Assembly (NCBI GenBank): GCA_033439265.1
Contig: JAVTVX010000012.1
Location: 33,172,261-33,236,260 of the forward strand
DNA: 64,000 nucleotides
Direction of reading: 5' to 3'
Source: Dillenia suffruticosa
Lineage: Eukaryota > Streptophyta > Magnoliopsida > Dilleniales > Dilleniaceae
Below are positions 23,901 through 36,624 of the stretch, piece by piece (the stretch's first letter is position 1; each line of letters starts with the position of its first letter). The translations under genes were made by a program, and so were the position numbers. The notes beneath the pieces were generated by a model. That model saw only the letters and a list, made by a program, of their open reading frames with translations, searched no databases and was not told the origin of the DNA.

Positions 23901-26900
23901 AGAAATAAATTTAGTTTTGATATTGGTAGGACTCAAATTTTGGGCATTTTAGGTCTTCTAGGTTTTTAAGCTTTGGGAAGACAAAAGACAATAAAATTTT
24001 CCTGAAAACAGATATTGTCATATTGAGACAAGGCAGGTTTCAATGAAAATACCGAAGTTTCTGAACCTCCCACAGTTTCAGCTGTCTCCAACCCAATCTT
24101 TCTACTCCTACTCCCTACCTTCTGCTAAACCCAGTTTCTTCATCCTTCCCTATATATCCTTTCTTGCCTCTCATAACTACTTATTTTCAAGCACTGTTTC
24201 ACCATTAGGTAACAAGAGCATATGCTTGGTGCCTCCCGCCACTCCACATTCTTACCATCAACCTTAGCCAAAAAGCAGTGTGAGCACAGTATATCTTCTT
24301 CACCTTAGTGAACAATTAATTTATCGATAGCCTACATCAAAACAAACCAACTCAAGCACTAGAGTTAGCCAAAAAAAAAAAAGACCCAAAACATCGGCCA
24401 TCAATTTTCATCAACCACCACAATTTTTGCCATTGCTATCAGCGCCATCCACAAAAGCCCACAATCCGTCCATGGACTGCATTTCTCCTACATATGCATT
24501 GACTGCCATCCCCAGGCATACACTCTTCATCCACCATGCATAGGACATTTGAGGTTTAGCTACTTCAAGAAGACTTCCTCTGTTAGAGAAACTCACACAG
24601 CGTGATTTGATTTTTTGGTGCCTGATCCAGCTTGGTCGGGATTTGTGATTTTTTGGTTTCTTAAATTTGAACCTAGGACATTAAGAGGTATGCCTACGAG
24701 GATTATCATTCTGCATGACATAGCAAACTTAAATGGAAAGCGAAAATCCTAAATCTTCCATTCCCAATTTTTTTCTATGCGCATGACCTTTTTCCAACTA
24801 GAACTTCATTATACAATCTATCACGCATTAGATTGAAGCCACTGCTATAGATTATCACCATTTATTAAACTGAAACTACAAAGCAACGAGGCAAATGGTA
24901 TCACCTTATATCCATCAAGGGCACTCTGTACCAACTGAGATATCTCTACAAAAACATCCTCCTGGGAGGCCTCAGGGTTAAACACTTTGTCAAATGTGAA
25001 AGAAAGCTTCTGCCCTGCTAACAAAGAAACCAGTGAGAGTTTTCTTTCATTTTTTTTTTTTCTTTTGATGAATAAAACCAATGAGACTATTAACTTGCAT
25101 TTCAGTTATAGTACCAAAATAACATAGAGCAATGTGTATACAACTAGCTTAAAAGCGAAAATAAAGGACCTGTTTGGGGGAACCTCAGCTCCGCTTTCTT
25201 TTATTCTACTTGCAAAATTTTTCAACTGATATGAAAAATTTTTAGGGGAGAAATATAGGGTTTTTCAAGTAAAATTACTATATAAAATGACCAAAAATAT
25301 CACTATACAGTAATTTTTTGCCTTCATACCCCCAAAACTCGGTTGAGTCTAAGCTAAATTTTACCAAACGGGTCCATATATAAGCATTCCATTTTGAATA
25401 TGACAGAAAATTTTACAAGTGATCTACCATTTTGCATCAGGTCAACACCACGGCCAAGAGCTTCTGATGAAGTAGGATACAAAATAGATGCTGATTCTGT
25501 TGCTGAACCGCCATCTGATATCATAGGACGAACTCTACAGAACACACGTATATTCCCTTTCAATTCCTGTAGATAAGGACAGCTTCAGCAAACTCCGGAA
25601 ATATTTTACACAAAAGGGGAATGTGCATAGACAAGGAATTACCAAAATAGTGTTGTGCAACTTTTTCCGTAACTTCTCTCCTTCAGAAATTTGATGTTCA
25701 GAATCTGCAAGGCGTTCTCGTAATTCTTTTACCAGTCTCTTTTGCTCTTCAAACTCTGTCCTTGCTTCCAAACTTGACAAGTCAGACATCTGGAAAAAAG
25801 AACACCTTTGATCAATGTATATCCTTATCTGAGCAGAATACGCCAGATGCATATATACCAAATCTGTGTTACTTTTAACTTCTCATTTGCAGAAGCTAGC
25901 TGATGCTCTAGTATTCGCAATTGCTCTCTTTGAGATGAACATATTTCCTGAAAAAAGAACCATACATTTCATAGCCTTCCTTCCAATGCAATTCATTGTA
26001 TAGCTGGAAATAACAAGATAGTTCCTACAAACCTCCAAGGCATTTGATTTTGAGGTCAAGCTATCCAACTCGGTGAATGATTTTCCAATGCTTTCTTTGT
26101 ACTTTTTCACTTCATCTGTTAGGGCTTTCAACTGCAGTTTCTGACTATCTCGATCATCTCTAACTCGTTGAAGCTCCTCCCTAAGACACGCAACTTCTTT
26201 TGCTAATGTTTCTTTTTGCTTTACTACTTCACCGTGAGAGGCCTGCAAAGAAATCAAAGATATGATAAGAATATGATCCAAAGGAGAGTAATAGTAGGAT
26301 GACACTTGCAAGGCATTTCTCCACTTTAATTGATTATGACCAATGTTTCGTGTCCTATTCCCATTTTGGTGCACTCCTATTCAAATGTACATGATGGCGG
26401 GACAAAATACTTAATGTTGAACACACAAAGCATGAGTCACCAAATAATCAAATTACCTATGCTATAGTTTTGAGTCAGCTGACTATGCCTAGCTAAAATG
26501 AATCTGAAGATTTTCATTGTAACACATGGTAAACAAAGCACCGGATTCTTTTTGCAAAATAAATGGAAAAATAACAAAGGAACGAATGAATACACTAAGA
26601 ATGAGAAGCAAATCTAATTCTTAACCCCAAGCCTACCCCCTAGTAAAAGGGGAGAGATTTAGATGAATATTAACGTTTAAGCAAGTTTTGACATTTTACG
26701 ATACCTAGACGTTCAACACCTATGATTTTGAACTCATTTATATCTAATTAAGGACCACATATAGGAAAAATTCTTACTAAAAGATCAGCTTCCATGATTC
26801 TTAAAGTTAATCAGTTTACCCTTGTAAAAGTACAAGCAACACATTGACATGGCAATCTAAGTGAGGCATTGCTAACCCAAGCTTTTCAACTTCATGATAA

Positions 26901-28894
26901 CTGCTTTATTATATTGTTTATATAACATCTTCAAATGAATGTCCTTTCCGGAAAATCCCCGCCCTAGTTGTTAATAATGAGCAGTAATCAGAGTAGCTGA
27001 AGCTACTGGAAACTACTAACAAGTCTCCAAATAACTTACTTGCCAATGAGTCATATAAAAAGACGATCAATATTCACTAACTTCTAATGATAGAGGGGGG
27101 TAGAAGTTTGTTTGGTTAAATAGCCAAAATTCATGAATCAATGCACGAGATAAGAACATGACTTACTTTACACAAATTAAGCTGCTCCTGCAGTGAATTA
27201 CAGTGACCCCTCAAGCCACTAAGATTCTCAACAATAACTGCTTTCTCCTTTTCTATTCGTTTGCCCGTCTCATTAGCTACACCAAGATCAGTCTGCAGTT
27301 TACTGTTGTACTGCTGCAAACTTTTATTGTACTCTTGCAAATTATTGTACATAGTTTCAAGCGACGAGAACTTCATGGTCAAACACAAAAACAAGAGAAA
27401 TTCACCACAATGGGATCATGTTAGAACTTTGAACTGGAAGAAAAAACATAAGTTTCTAGGGAAAGTCCTGTCTACTTTTTGAATGGCAGTCTGTTGCTCC
27501 TGCTGAGCTTTCTTAAGTTCTTCCAACAAGGAAGCTTGCCTCTTTTCAGCAGCATCTCTAGCTTCTTTTTCTCTATTGTGACACTCAATTGCATCCTGAC
27601 AATCATGTTGACAGAAACATATGTATAAGTAAATCCACGCAAACTACAAGATTGACTAGATGATGACAGGTTATTGATAATCTTTTACCAATTTATCTGA
27701 CTCCTCCTTTCTGAATTTCTCTTGTAACATGGCATAGTCAGTCCTCAATCCTGCTATGAGTGCACCCTGCTCCTCCTCCTTGTTTTTCTTTTCAACCTCT
27801 AAGGACACAGATTAATCCATCCCATTACAAATAAAGTAGAAAACTCATTTGCAAAAATTTGAAAACAAACAGAAACAACCACAAGACTCGAAACTTACCC
27901 ATATCAGCCAATTTTTTCTCAGCAGTTTGCAGTGTAATTTGTAATTTCTCCATTTCAACTACATGTCCTTCTTCAACATCTTGTAACCACTTAATACACA
28001 GTCTAAGCTTTTTAATATGTTCAGTCATTTGTTCTAATTTACCCTGAAAATAACAGAAGCATGTACATACACTATCAAACAACAGAACACTATCAAACAA
28101 CAGAACAACGATGATTACGATCAGGTGAGAGGGGCAAGGGGGAAAAAAAAGTGTTATGTGAGAGGGGCAAGGGGGCGAAAAATTGTTATGTAGTTTCAAA
28201 AATTGGCTCTAAAATTATAACACCAAATACATGTTTATTAAGTCCCCCCTTTTAAATTTATGGCTACACCCTAACTGCAATGTTCTTAAACCCAGATTCT
28301 ACTCATTAGATTTCTGATAAAACCCTTGAAATAGACATAAAACCACAGCAGCAGCAACAAGGAAAAACAAATAAACAATCACAAATTCTTAAAATTTCTC
28401 CTGACCTTCAAATCAAATTTCTTTCCCTTCAATTTCTCATTCAGCAAAGCTTGAATTTCATCTTTGGTGAACTCAATAACACCTCCAACATCAGAACTAG
28501 CATTGCTCACAAGATCAGTGGAGTTCTGTTCAGGATCGACTGCTGAGAGTGCTTGACGGCCACGAACTCTAGTCCCAACCCCGGCCACTCTCGCTGTTCC
28601 AATTTTCCTTCTCTTGTCTGGAACTTCATCAATTCCTTCCTTTTTCTGCTAAAAAGTCACACGTAATAACAAAACAAATCAGAAGCCCTAAAAATGCTGA
28701 GTTAAAAACGGAAAACCCTAAACCTAAAAATTGAATCTTACTGTTGGACTGCGATGAGGCCTTTTCTGATTTCGAGATGCCATTTTCGAGTGCGAGAAAG
28801 GCAGAAGAGAACAAAGAAAAAAACCCTAACTCTAGAAAGAGAATCTTACCATCGAAGGACTGCGAGGAGGCTTGTTCTGGTTTCTTGAACTCAT
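20915..28894 (-). CDS. Minus-end-directed kinesin-14, ATK1/ATK5 type
   Basis: C-terminal motor kinesin that crosslinks and focuses spindle microtubules. Exons in transcript order: 28894-28850 (1a) or 28783-28742 (1b), 28645-28406, 28043-27899, 27798-27689, 27595-27476, 27370-27167, 26242-26033, 25947-25873, 25789-25643, 25566-25428, 25014-24905, 23533-23372, 23267-23047, 22774-22693, 22593-22489, 22095-21991, 21094-20915. All junctions keep frame, giving 799 aa (1a) or 798 aa (1b); ATK1 is about 793. The N-terminus is basic (KRRK), followed by a coiled-coil stalk to about residue 430. The motor begins [11 protein letters not shown], the minus-end neck junction. Numbered from 1b, the P-loop is GQTGSGKT (521-528), switch I NEHSSRSH and switch II DLAGSE (683-688). 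Trp694 sits where family members have Gly (SRSGATG). The 1.4-kb intron at 23534-24904 contains no recognised gene. Confidence 0.92.
28742..28894 (-). repeat. Tandem duplicated first exon of the kinesin gene
   Basis: Two exon-like units about 110 bp apart: [23 protein letters not shown] (28894-28850) and [22 protein letters not shown] (28783-28742). Both begin with ATG, end in phase 0 at the same eight-base donor sequence, and join the exon starting KKEGIDE. Unit 1b has no good acceptor in front of it, so the two look like alternative first exons rather than consecutive ones. Confidence 0.75.
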
Positions 28895-29397
28895 CTTAGA
28901 GATAGAAGAAGAGAAAGTGCGACGTGATTTTGGTGTTAGGGTTAATTCTAGAGTTGCATTTGTAGGATTTGGTTTGAATTTGGGACAAATTACAGGGATA
29001 AAGAGAGAAACCAAGAGGATTTGAAGAAGATTTTGTTGGGAAATTCAAATCGGAGAGGTGTCTTAGGGAAGTTAGGGTTTGTGTTTTAGTGTGTTGATGA
29101 TGACGAGTGGCGAAATTCAAGAGAGAGACAGAGAGGGATGAGTTCAGAGCGTAGGGGAAAGATTTTGAAATTGTTTGAATTTGGGAAAGGGCGGTACTTG
29201 GCTTAGTGTATAATTACGATAACGTCCCTACCTTACCTTGCTTCCAGGTCCAGCCCACTGAACTCGGAACATGGGCTTAATTTGGGCTCCACTCCGTTTC
29301 AATCTGTACATGGGCCCAATAATTTTTTTCTTTTATTTTTTAGAATGGCCCAGTATCATGTTGAGCTTACCTAAATATGGTTCGAATCTACATTAAC

Positions 29398-29560
29398 TTT
29401 TTTTTTTTGATACATTGGCTTGACCACCGCTCAGTATATGAATTTTTATCCTGATTAATCTGGATCGACCGCTGCAAAACTCATTTTTGGGGGCGGGTCT
29501 CCCAACATTGTTTTTTCCGTATTCAGGAGAAATCGAACTTCCAATCTGATTAAGAGATGA
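29398..29560 (-). mobile_element. SINE-like element, copy 3
   Basis: On the minus strand: a head with CTCTTAATCAGATTGG and a B-box-like AAGTTCGATTTCTCC, the body words GTTGGGAGACCCGCC and GGTCGATCCAGATTAATC, then ACTGAGCGGTGGTCAAGCC and a poly-A tail (T-run at 29398-29408 on +). This is the best preserved copy of the family in the window. Confidence 0.5.
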
Positions 29561-29925
29561 AAGTGTTCATTCCACCTACGCCAAGTATCGGTAATCTAAG
29601 GGCGCAAAATCTCCTTTGCTCTATGCATAAAACTTGCTTTAAAGGAATTGAACCAACTAGGCATGTTATACATGGATTTGTTTTACTCATCTTATCTCCA
29701 ACCCCCACCCCTGCGGCTGGTCCATCCAATTTGTTTGTCTCATTGTCTTCGCACTTTTGAATTCATAAAAATAATGTTATTTTTTATTAAATTTTTTTTT
29801 CCAAACTCCAGTCTTGAGATGACTTGATTAAAATATTAGAACAAATGAATTCTCTTTCTAAACTTGTGTCAAACCTCAAACTCATAAGAACTTTTCTTTT
29901 TTTTCAAATGGCAATTCATTCCTAA

Positions 29926-30360
29926 TTGGTTTGTGATTCAAAGGAGGATGTGGTAAGTAGGGAGAATAGTTGTTTGCATATGTTGCGGAACAATGTCAAC
30001 ATTGAAAGGGAAGTGTGTGTTACCGATAAGGATGGGATAAAGGCTGAGCTTGAGGACATTGATCTTTCAGGACGGGATATGATGGAGGATGTTGAGTGTG
30101 ACTTCAGTGGGTCGTGTTTGCAGGATGAGGAGGATGATATCGACGTATGCGGTGTTGAAGTTGAAGGGCCGTGCTTGGGAGTAGGGAGAATTGAAAATAG
30201 TGACTCAAGGAATTCATTCATTAGCCAACAAAGATTCATCAGCCACTTTGCATTCATATGAGTCCTCTCGTATTGTGGATAACTCCATTGGCACTGCAGA
30301 TGGAGATGTGTTGATGACAGATGATGAGCTTGGTGCTTCGAATTGTATTTACCTATGTTG
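29926..30360 (+). pseudogene. Unrecognised acidic coding-like fragment
   Basis: A 111-codon frame starting at a GTG codon or inside a longer reading frame (29926-30261) encodes an acidic, Ser/Asp-rich segment (for example DLSGRDMMEDVECDF). Reading continues sensibly in another frame from about 30215 to 30357 (YESSRIVDNSIGTADGDVLM). Composition is more coding-like than the flanks, and the frame change suggests a broken exon or a missed intron. I do not recognise the family. Confidence 0.3.
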
Positions 30361-32071
30361 ATTGACGTGGGCTGACAGAGGGAGGGAAAACGAAGTAAGA
30401 GTAATAGTAAGAGTAATAAAAAGATATGAAAGAAATTCATTAATTTCATTGAGGAAAAGAATTCATTTGAGTTTAATTAATTAATTAATTCACTAATTTT
30501 ATTATAAATTTGTAAAATTATTATAGTAGTCCATCACAGAATTTTCTCATAATTTCTGATAAAAAAATCTAATTCATATAAATATATTTTAAAAAACAAA
30601 ACTGACAATTATATAATTCTCATTTTAAAAGATATATAAATAAAATATTAACAATATTAATTGTGTTCAATCCGTAATTTGAACCAAGCAGGAGGTATTG
30701 GATTCTGATTCGGATTTTGATTTTTGAATGCTAACCAAATGCCACTTTAATATTAATGGTTCGTTTCGAAAACCCAAATCAATCCACAGATACCTCCATA
30801 AAACTGTTTATACCAAAAAAACATGTTTTTCAATATACATTCACACGCGTCTCCAAGAAACTCTTGACTTGTTCCGAAGAAAGCTACTCTTCGAAGTGAC
30901 AAAAACATCCATTAGATTTTCGGTTCTCAATCCATATTTTATTTCAAAATCAAATGATTTTTATTATATCATATTGAATTTGAAATGAGATATTAAAATA
31001 TATTATATATCAAAATCAAATCAATTTTAATTTGATTTTCATACATGTTTGATTTTTTTTATATTTTTATATTTGTATTATTATATATTTATATTTGTAA
31101 TAATGATTTTTTTTATAAATCTAACTTATTGTAATATTTCAATTAAATCAATGGAGTATAAGGTTTTTATTTATTTTTTATTACTTTCTATTTTTAATAC
31201 AGTATCAAAATTATATTCATATATTTTCTATTATGGCATGAGTATCATATTCATCTCCTTTACGTTTATTTATTTTTAATACAAACTATTTCTCAAGTGG
31301 TTTTTCGTCAAATAAACTAATATTGGGGTCTTCAACTGAGCTGAACTAAACCTAAACCATATGGAGTCATAATTTTGTTTCATCATTATTGTCCAACTCA
31401 CCCTCAGATTGGATCCTACTGTTTCTATGCTTTTGTTTAACGTAGTCCTCCCCCTCCCCCCCCCCCCAAAAAAAACAATAATGATAAGAATTAAAAGATG
31501 TTTTTTTAAATAAAATTCCGAATTCAAATGTTATATATAGAAAAAATAAGTGTTTAAAAATTTTTATCTATTAAAAATTTAATACGATTTAAATGAAATT
31601 TAGTAATATGAAAAATGATTTGGAAAGTGGAGCTTAATACGAAATGTAATAATAATTTTATTTATTTATAAAATAAACTTGACTTAATTAGATTGAAAAT
31701 AAATATCCAAACAATGGAGTAAGATGGCATCGCAGGACAGACAAAGCTTCGTTTTCTATGATCCTGCCCACAAAAATAATAAATTAATATAAGAGAAATG
31801 GAATTTAAATTCTATACATAAGAGACAGACACACAGATACATTTAAATTTTATATAAAGGGGACGTTAAAGCAACGCGTTGGCACGGCGTCTACGTCCAC
31901 ATTTCCTATGTTAGTAGCTATTCACAAGTTGTATTATATTATGAAATTTAAAAAAAGAAAAAGGGGGAAATGGTATTTTGACAAAGAAAATGAAGTCTCA
32001 CATGGCCCAAGTGTAGAGGCACAAGAAGTGAAAACCAGAAAAACATAATCCAGCTTTCCACATGAGCATCC

Positions 32072-32127
32072 GACGTGGCAAAATCCAACTGGCTAATAAC
32101 GTATCCAAAGAGAGACTCGAGATAAGG
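32072..32127 (+). promoter_or_regulatory. PsbQ promoter elements: ACGT/G-box-like and I-box
   Basis: GACGTGGC at 32072-32079 (G-box/ABRE-like ACGT core) and GATAAGG at 32121-32127 (I-box) lie about 140-200 bp upstream of the PsbQ ATG. The pairing of G-box and I-box is characteristic of light-regulated photosynthesis genes. Motif match and position only. Confidence 0.4.
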
Positions 32128-32265
32128 TTTCTGCGTCACAAAGAAAACAACCAAAATGAAAAAACTCGAAAATATTCATATTCTCCACGAACAAATTTAT
32201 CCTAAACTCAAAACATTTCTCTCTCTACCACTTGCTTTGGGCAACTCTAGGGAGAGAGAGAGAGA

Positions 32266-32577
32266 ATGGCACAAGCAATGGCTTCTATGGCTGGCTTACG
32301 TGGCTGTTCTCGGGCAGTCCTTGACGGAAGTCTCCAGCTCAGTGGCTCAAGCCGCTTGGCTGGTCCCAGCAGCAGCAGCGTCCCCATGACCCGTCCCTGG
32401 CTTACAGTTAGAGCCTCAGCAGAGACTGAAACCAGCCGCCGGGCTGCTTTGGGTCTTGTTGCAGCCGGGTTGGCAACCGGGTCGTTCGTTCAGGCCGTCC
32501 TCGCTGAGGCCAAGCCCATTAAGGTTGGCCCGCCTCCCCCGCCATCGGGTGGACTGCGTAAGTTCCTCACTCTCTTT

Positions 32578-32624
<47 letters not shown>

Positions 32625-34473
32625 CCTCTCCCTCCCTCCCTCCCTCTCATGCTTTTTTTTTTTTTTGGTAGGACCCTCTCATGCTTTTAACATCGCTATG
32701 AATGACATGAGGCACTTTGGGAATGAGATATCAAATTATTTTGGACAATTTGCTCCTCTGCATAAGATATTAATGATTGCAAATTCATTGATCAATGTGT
32801 GTAGGCAGAATGATCATAGTCTGATAGCCAAACGATAATGATGAAGAGCTCTCAAGTGTTTTTTTCCTATGTAGAAATTTACTGTTCAACCTTCATTGTC
32901 GCTACGTAACCAAAAAAAAAAAAAAGAATGATCATAAAAAAAGAAAAAAATTTCATTCGATTAAATTGTATTTTTGTCACAAACATTAAATAAATTAAAA
33001 TTTATTTTTTGATTGACTTGTAAAATATTTTAACTAATATAAAATTAATTAAAATTATAAAATTTTTTATGTAAATTATTGTATAAGATTTGATTAATTT
33101 AATTTTTAATTTATTTGTTTCACTTTCATATTTTTTTTATTGACCAGTGTACAGTAATTAATTTATTATTTCTAAATTAATGCAGCTCGAGCTAACCATA
33201 AGTCCCACTAAAAATGAGTTATCGCTGTACCTTTTTTTCATTTTGAAGACTAAAATGGAGAAATTGTTTAAGAAAATCAGCCCACTTCGTGAAAAAACCA
33301 CATGGTTACCCTTTTTTTTTTCACCTGTCGGTATCCGAATTGCAACTATTAATCTGATTCGAACAATGTAAGACCTGTTATGAGGTTGGCTTCTTCGATT
33401 AAAAATAAAAAAAAATTTACTCGAAATTTCTGATTGTAAGCGACACCCGGAGCTGAGCCGGCCCATATTCATCAGCCTGTGCCCACCACTATGTAGTGGA
33501 TATTTTCTCGTTTGGACTGGGTTCTTCACTCCAAAACTTACAATGCATGTGATGGGGCTTCTTAGACAGGGTCATTCCTAGACTAAACATTGGGCCTGAG
33601 TGGCCCATTACATGTTAATGTTTTTTTTTTTTTTTTTTTTTAAACGATGGCTTGGCAACACCCAGTATTTGAAATTTCATTCTGACTAATCTAGATCGAC
33701 TATTATAGGACCCAATATTGTTTAACAAAAATGGATTATTTGGTGCTTCTGTATGGCATCTCTGAACAACTTGTTAACAACTTCGTTGCTGGTTTGGATG
33801 GCTATGTGGGAATGGCAGCTGGGACTCTGAACTCGGATCAGCCGAGGGACCTTGACTTGCCACTCAAGGAGAGGTTCTTCATCCAGCCTCTGCCACCAGT
33901 AGCTGCAGCAGCCAGAGCAAAGGAATCGGCTAAGGACATCGTTGGTGTCAAGTCATTTATAGACAAGAAGGCCTGGCCTTATGTTCAGAATGATCTTCGC
34001 CTCAAGGCCGAATGTCTTCGCTATGACCTCAACACCATCATCTCTGCCAAGTCCAAGGAAGAGAAGAAGCCCCTCAAAGAGCTCACTGGAAAACTCTTCC
34101 AGACCATTAGCGAGGTGAGTTTCTGACTCTTTTCTCCTAATAACATTTAAAGCTGAAGTGTGATTGTAGCAAAACCTGAAAAAAATTTTTCTGGAGGAAA
34201 ACCTCACGACGAGTTTCACAAGTTCCGGGGTCTGAAAAGTATTTATAGAAAATTCTACTTCTCCATTAAAATCCTGAAAGCTGCCATGAGAAATTTTCTT
34301 CATATAAGTGACATGTTCTTATTTTGGGTTCAATGTGATTAACCATGTCTTTGAAAAAAAAATGGATTTGGCAGTTGGATCATGCAGCAAAGATAAAGAG
34401 CACTCCTGAAGCAGAGAAGTATTATGCAAAGACCGTATCTACCTTGAATGATGTTCTTGCCAAGCTTGGTTAA
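32266..34473 (+). CDS. PSBQ: Photosystem II oxygen-evolving enhancer protein 3 (PsbQ)
   Basis: Extrinsic thylakoid-lumen subunit that stabilises the Mn cluster and PSII supercomplexes. Exons 32266-32557, 33819-34114 and 34375-34473 join in frame to 228 aa, the normal precursor length. A Ser/Ala-rich stromal transit peptide is followed by a twin-arginine signal, Arg58-Arg59 ahead of the hydrophobic stretch [15 protein letters not shown]. Cleavage is expected after VLA80, leaving about 148 mature residues, in line with Tat-pathway import. Mature landmarks: [60 protein letters not shown] and the end [11 protein letters not shown]. Introns are GT-AG; intron 1 (1.26 kb) starts with a long (CT)n run and contains a SINE-like copy. 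A (GA)n run directly precedes the ATG. Confidence 0.95.
32581..32640. repeat. (CT)n microsatellite in PsbQ intron 1
   Basis: About 22 CT units grading into CCCTCT/CCTC repeats, followed by a short T-run, beginning about 23 bases after the intron 1 donor. Confidence 0.9.
33618..33725 (-). mobile_element. SINE-like element, copy 4 (3' part)
   Basis: Starts with a 21-base T-run at 33621-33641 (poly-A on the minus strand). It matches the tail half of copy 3: GATGGCTTGGCAACACCCAG, TTCTGACTAATCTAGATCG and GACCCAATATTG. It lies inside PsbQ intron 1, opposite to the gene; the head is truncated. Confidence 0.45.
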
Positions 34474-34974
34474 GCGAAATCCATGTACCTTTCTTGTAAA
34501 CTTCATCATTCCAAGCAATGAAGACATATTATTTGGTTGGAAATACTACTTCAGAGGAATTTAGGATTCAAGAAAGCCGCTTTAAATTATTGTCACCAAC
34601 CTGGAAAGTAAGAAGAGAAAGCATGCACTATATTGTTAGAAAAACACTACTCAGACCTATGCTGGTGCCATGCTGCTAATGAAAACCAGCGTTCAAAAAG
34701 AGGAGATGCATAGCTGATGAGGGCAATAGGATTCTTTTCGATAAACCAACAAGTCTAGAAAGAAGAAGCTAAAAGAAGGAAATGAAATATATGATCATTT
34801 AAAGCAAAGGTGGTAACTGGTTTGTCCTATTTAACCTTCAACCTTTGCATAAGTCTTTTTCTGCTAATAGAGTGTTAAATCATTAACTGCAGCCTATGAA
34901 TTTTACATAAACGGATCTGAAAAGTCACAAACTCGATAAACTTCTACCAGTCTGAACCATTATCCCTTTGTTTG

Positions 34975-36220
34975 AGGAACGTCTTCGTCACTTTTCAATG
35001 ACATAAGGTTGCATTCCTTTCGAATGGACCAGGCTATTGGAGTTGCAAAAGAAACGTTCTTCTATAAATATTACTCCATTGCCTACTGATCATGTACCTT
35101 GAATGGTCTTTGAATCAACATCATATTAGATTGCATGCTTCTTATCTATCAAGAGATACACAACTCCCTCAAGAGCCATGAGAGATACAAAATCCTCTGT
35201 ATGTTGGTGTTCAACCCTGACTTCGAGAGGAATAAGTATTGTATTTTTACTCCATTTATGTTTCTTGTAATCTTCCAACACCAACACACTGAGATCATCT
35301 TTCACTACTGCAGCAAATGCTAAATAACCTTCCCAATCTATTGCCCGAACTTTTTCCCATTGTGTGAAGAAAAAAAAAATCAATGAAGCACTATTCTGCG
35401 GGTAAAGCTGTGTGTCCGTGTCAAGCGACAAAGCTTCCTTCAAAGGCTTTGTTCCAACCTTTATAAACCTTACACAATGGACAACCATACCTATCAAAAT
35501 AACTGATTTAACCACTGGCTTTTAATCAAGGTTCTGCAACTTGGGGATAGCGAAGGATCTCCACGAACCAAAATCATTTTTCCCAATGGTGAGAACTTGG
35601 CAAACACTACTCTTGGCACTACTTTTGGAAAATTACACAATTTTATAGTCATCAGTGTATGGAAAATAAGAGTCTTATTTGACTGTCTTTAACTATTGGA
35701 GGAGGCAGGCGTAGACATTGTTGTCTTGAAAATTTGGATAAGTAATAGTTCATCAGATAGCCTTTTTGCAGAACCAAACCGTCCCAAGTATTGGGGTGGG
35801 GAATGTGTCCTGATTAGGAGCCTCATAATCCTTCTTCTTACCAAATATAAACAATTTAAATTCACATGGGTAGTTAACCCAATTGAATAACTCCCTAATA
35901 ACTTCCCTAAAAAAAAACTCCAATAACTCCCCCACAACAGTCTCTCTCTCTTTTGGGGCTCTTCCCTTCGCTTGATTATGCAACAATGGCGAACACAGTG
36001 TGAAGCATTTTGGAGAACATAGGCATACACTATTATCAAACAATTAAATGTTGGAGGAAAAACTTCTTGGACAAGAAGAGGATTGAATCTTGCTTGAGAG
36101 CACGTTCCCAAGAGAAGAAGCTGAGAGAGAGATAAAGCACATATTCTCTAGAGTGGGAATACGATTGAGGGATTGAGAAATCTTTATGTAGAAAAATTTC
36201 TTCCGTCATTTGGGTCACTG
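34975..36220 (-). pseudogene. F-box-associated-like protein pseudogene, copy A
   Basis: The minus strand yields fragments SFAIPKLQNLD, VVHCVRFIKVGTKPLKEALS, WEGYLAFAAVVKDDL, LVLEDYKKHKWSKNT and later SKGMQPYV. These match in order the frames of copy B at 36625-37690. An upstream piece (35760-35890) reads NWVNYPCEFKLFIFGKKK, which recalls the start of F-box-associated domains. Stops (for example LD*KPVV) and poly-A-induced shifts break the frame. The F-box assignment is weak; what is clear is that A and B are paralogous, decayed copies of one coding sequence. Confidence 0.4.
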
Positions 36221-36624
36221 AACTTTGGGTTGGTGCATCATGGATTAGTAGTGGTGGTTCATTTCATAATCACTACCCTGACCGAGCGATGTGATAACAA
36301 AAACAAAAGGGGAATGTATCGTGATTTGGGGGCTTATAAGCCTTCTTCTATGTAGTTACAAAATCAAAAGGCAACTGATCGACTCATACGAAGTCTAAGA
36401 AAGTATTCCTCAATTAAGTCATACCAACGCTTGCACATGCATTTTGGGTGCATATAGTGAATGATCACAAACATGAGTAAGCCATTTAAAACATTTGCAC
36501 ATCAGAAACCATAAAACGTTGTTCAGCAACTGACAAGAAAAAAAGAAGTCTAAGGTAATCTTGAAAAGAAAATCAAACAGAAAAACAAATACGACCTAGC
36601 ATGGGTTTATACCATAAACTCCTG

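Larger units (their letters stand above)
28895..32265. other. Intergenic region between kinesin and PsbQ
   Basis: The head-to-head spacer between the kinesin (-) and PsbQ (+) contains both promoters. It also holds a SINE-like copy (29398-29560), an unrecognised coding-like fragment (29926-30360), TTAA repeats at 30475-30492, and a very AT-rich stretch (30970-31290). A mixed C-run then A-run lies at about 31450-31476. Nothing else in it could be identified. Confidence 0.55.

Noticed and set aside
24043-24596. Open frames inside the large kinesin intron (74 and 61 codons)
   Set aside because: Frames are short, have no homology I recognise and lie within an intron whose flanking exons join cleanly.
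35689-36111. 140-codon minus-strand frame beside F-box-associated-like copy A
   Set aside because: No ATG-supported start or continuous domain; pieces in other frames fit the decayed copy better, so it was folded into that pseudogene.
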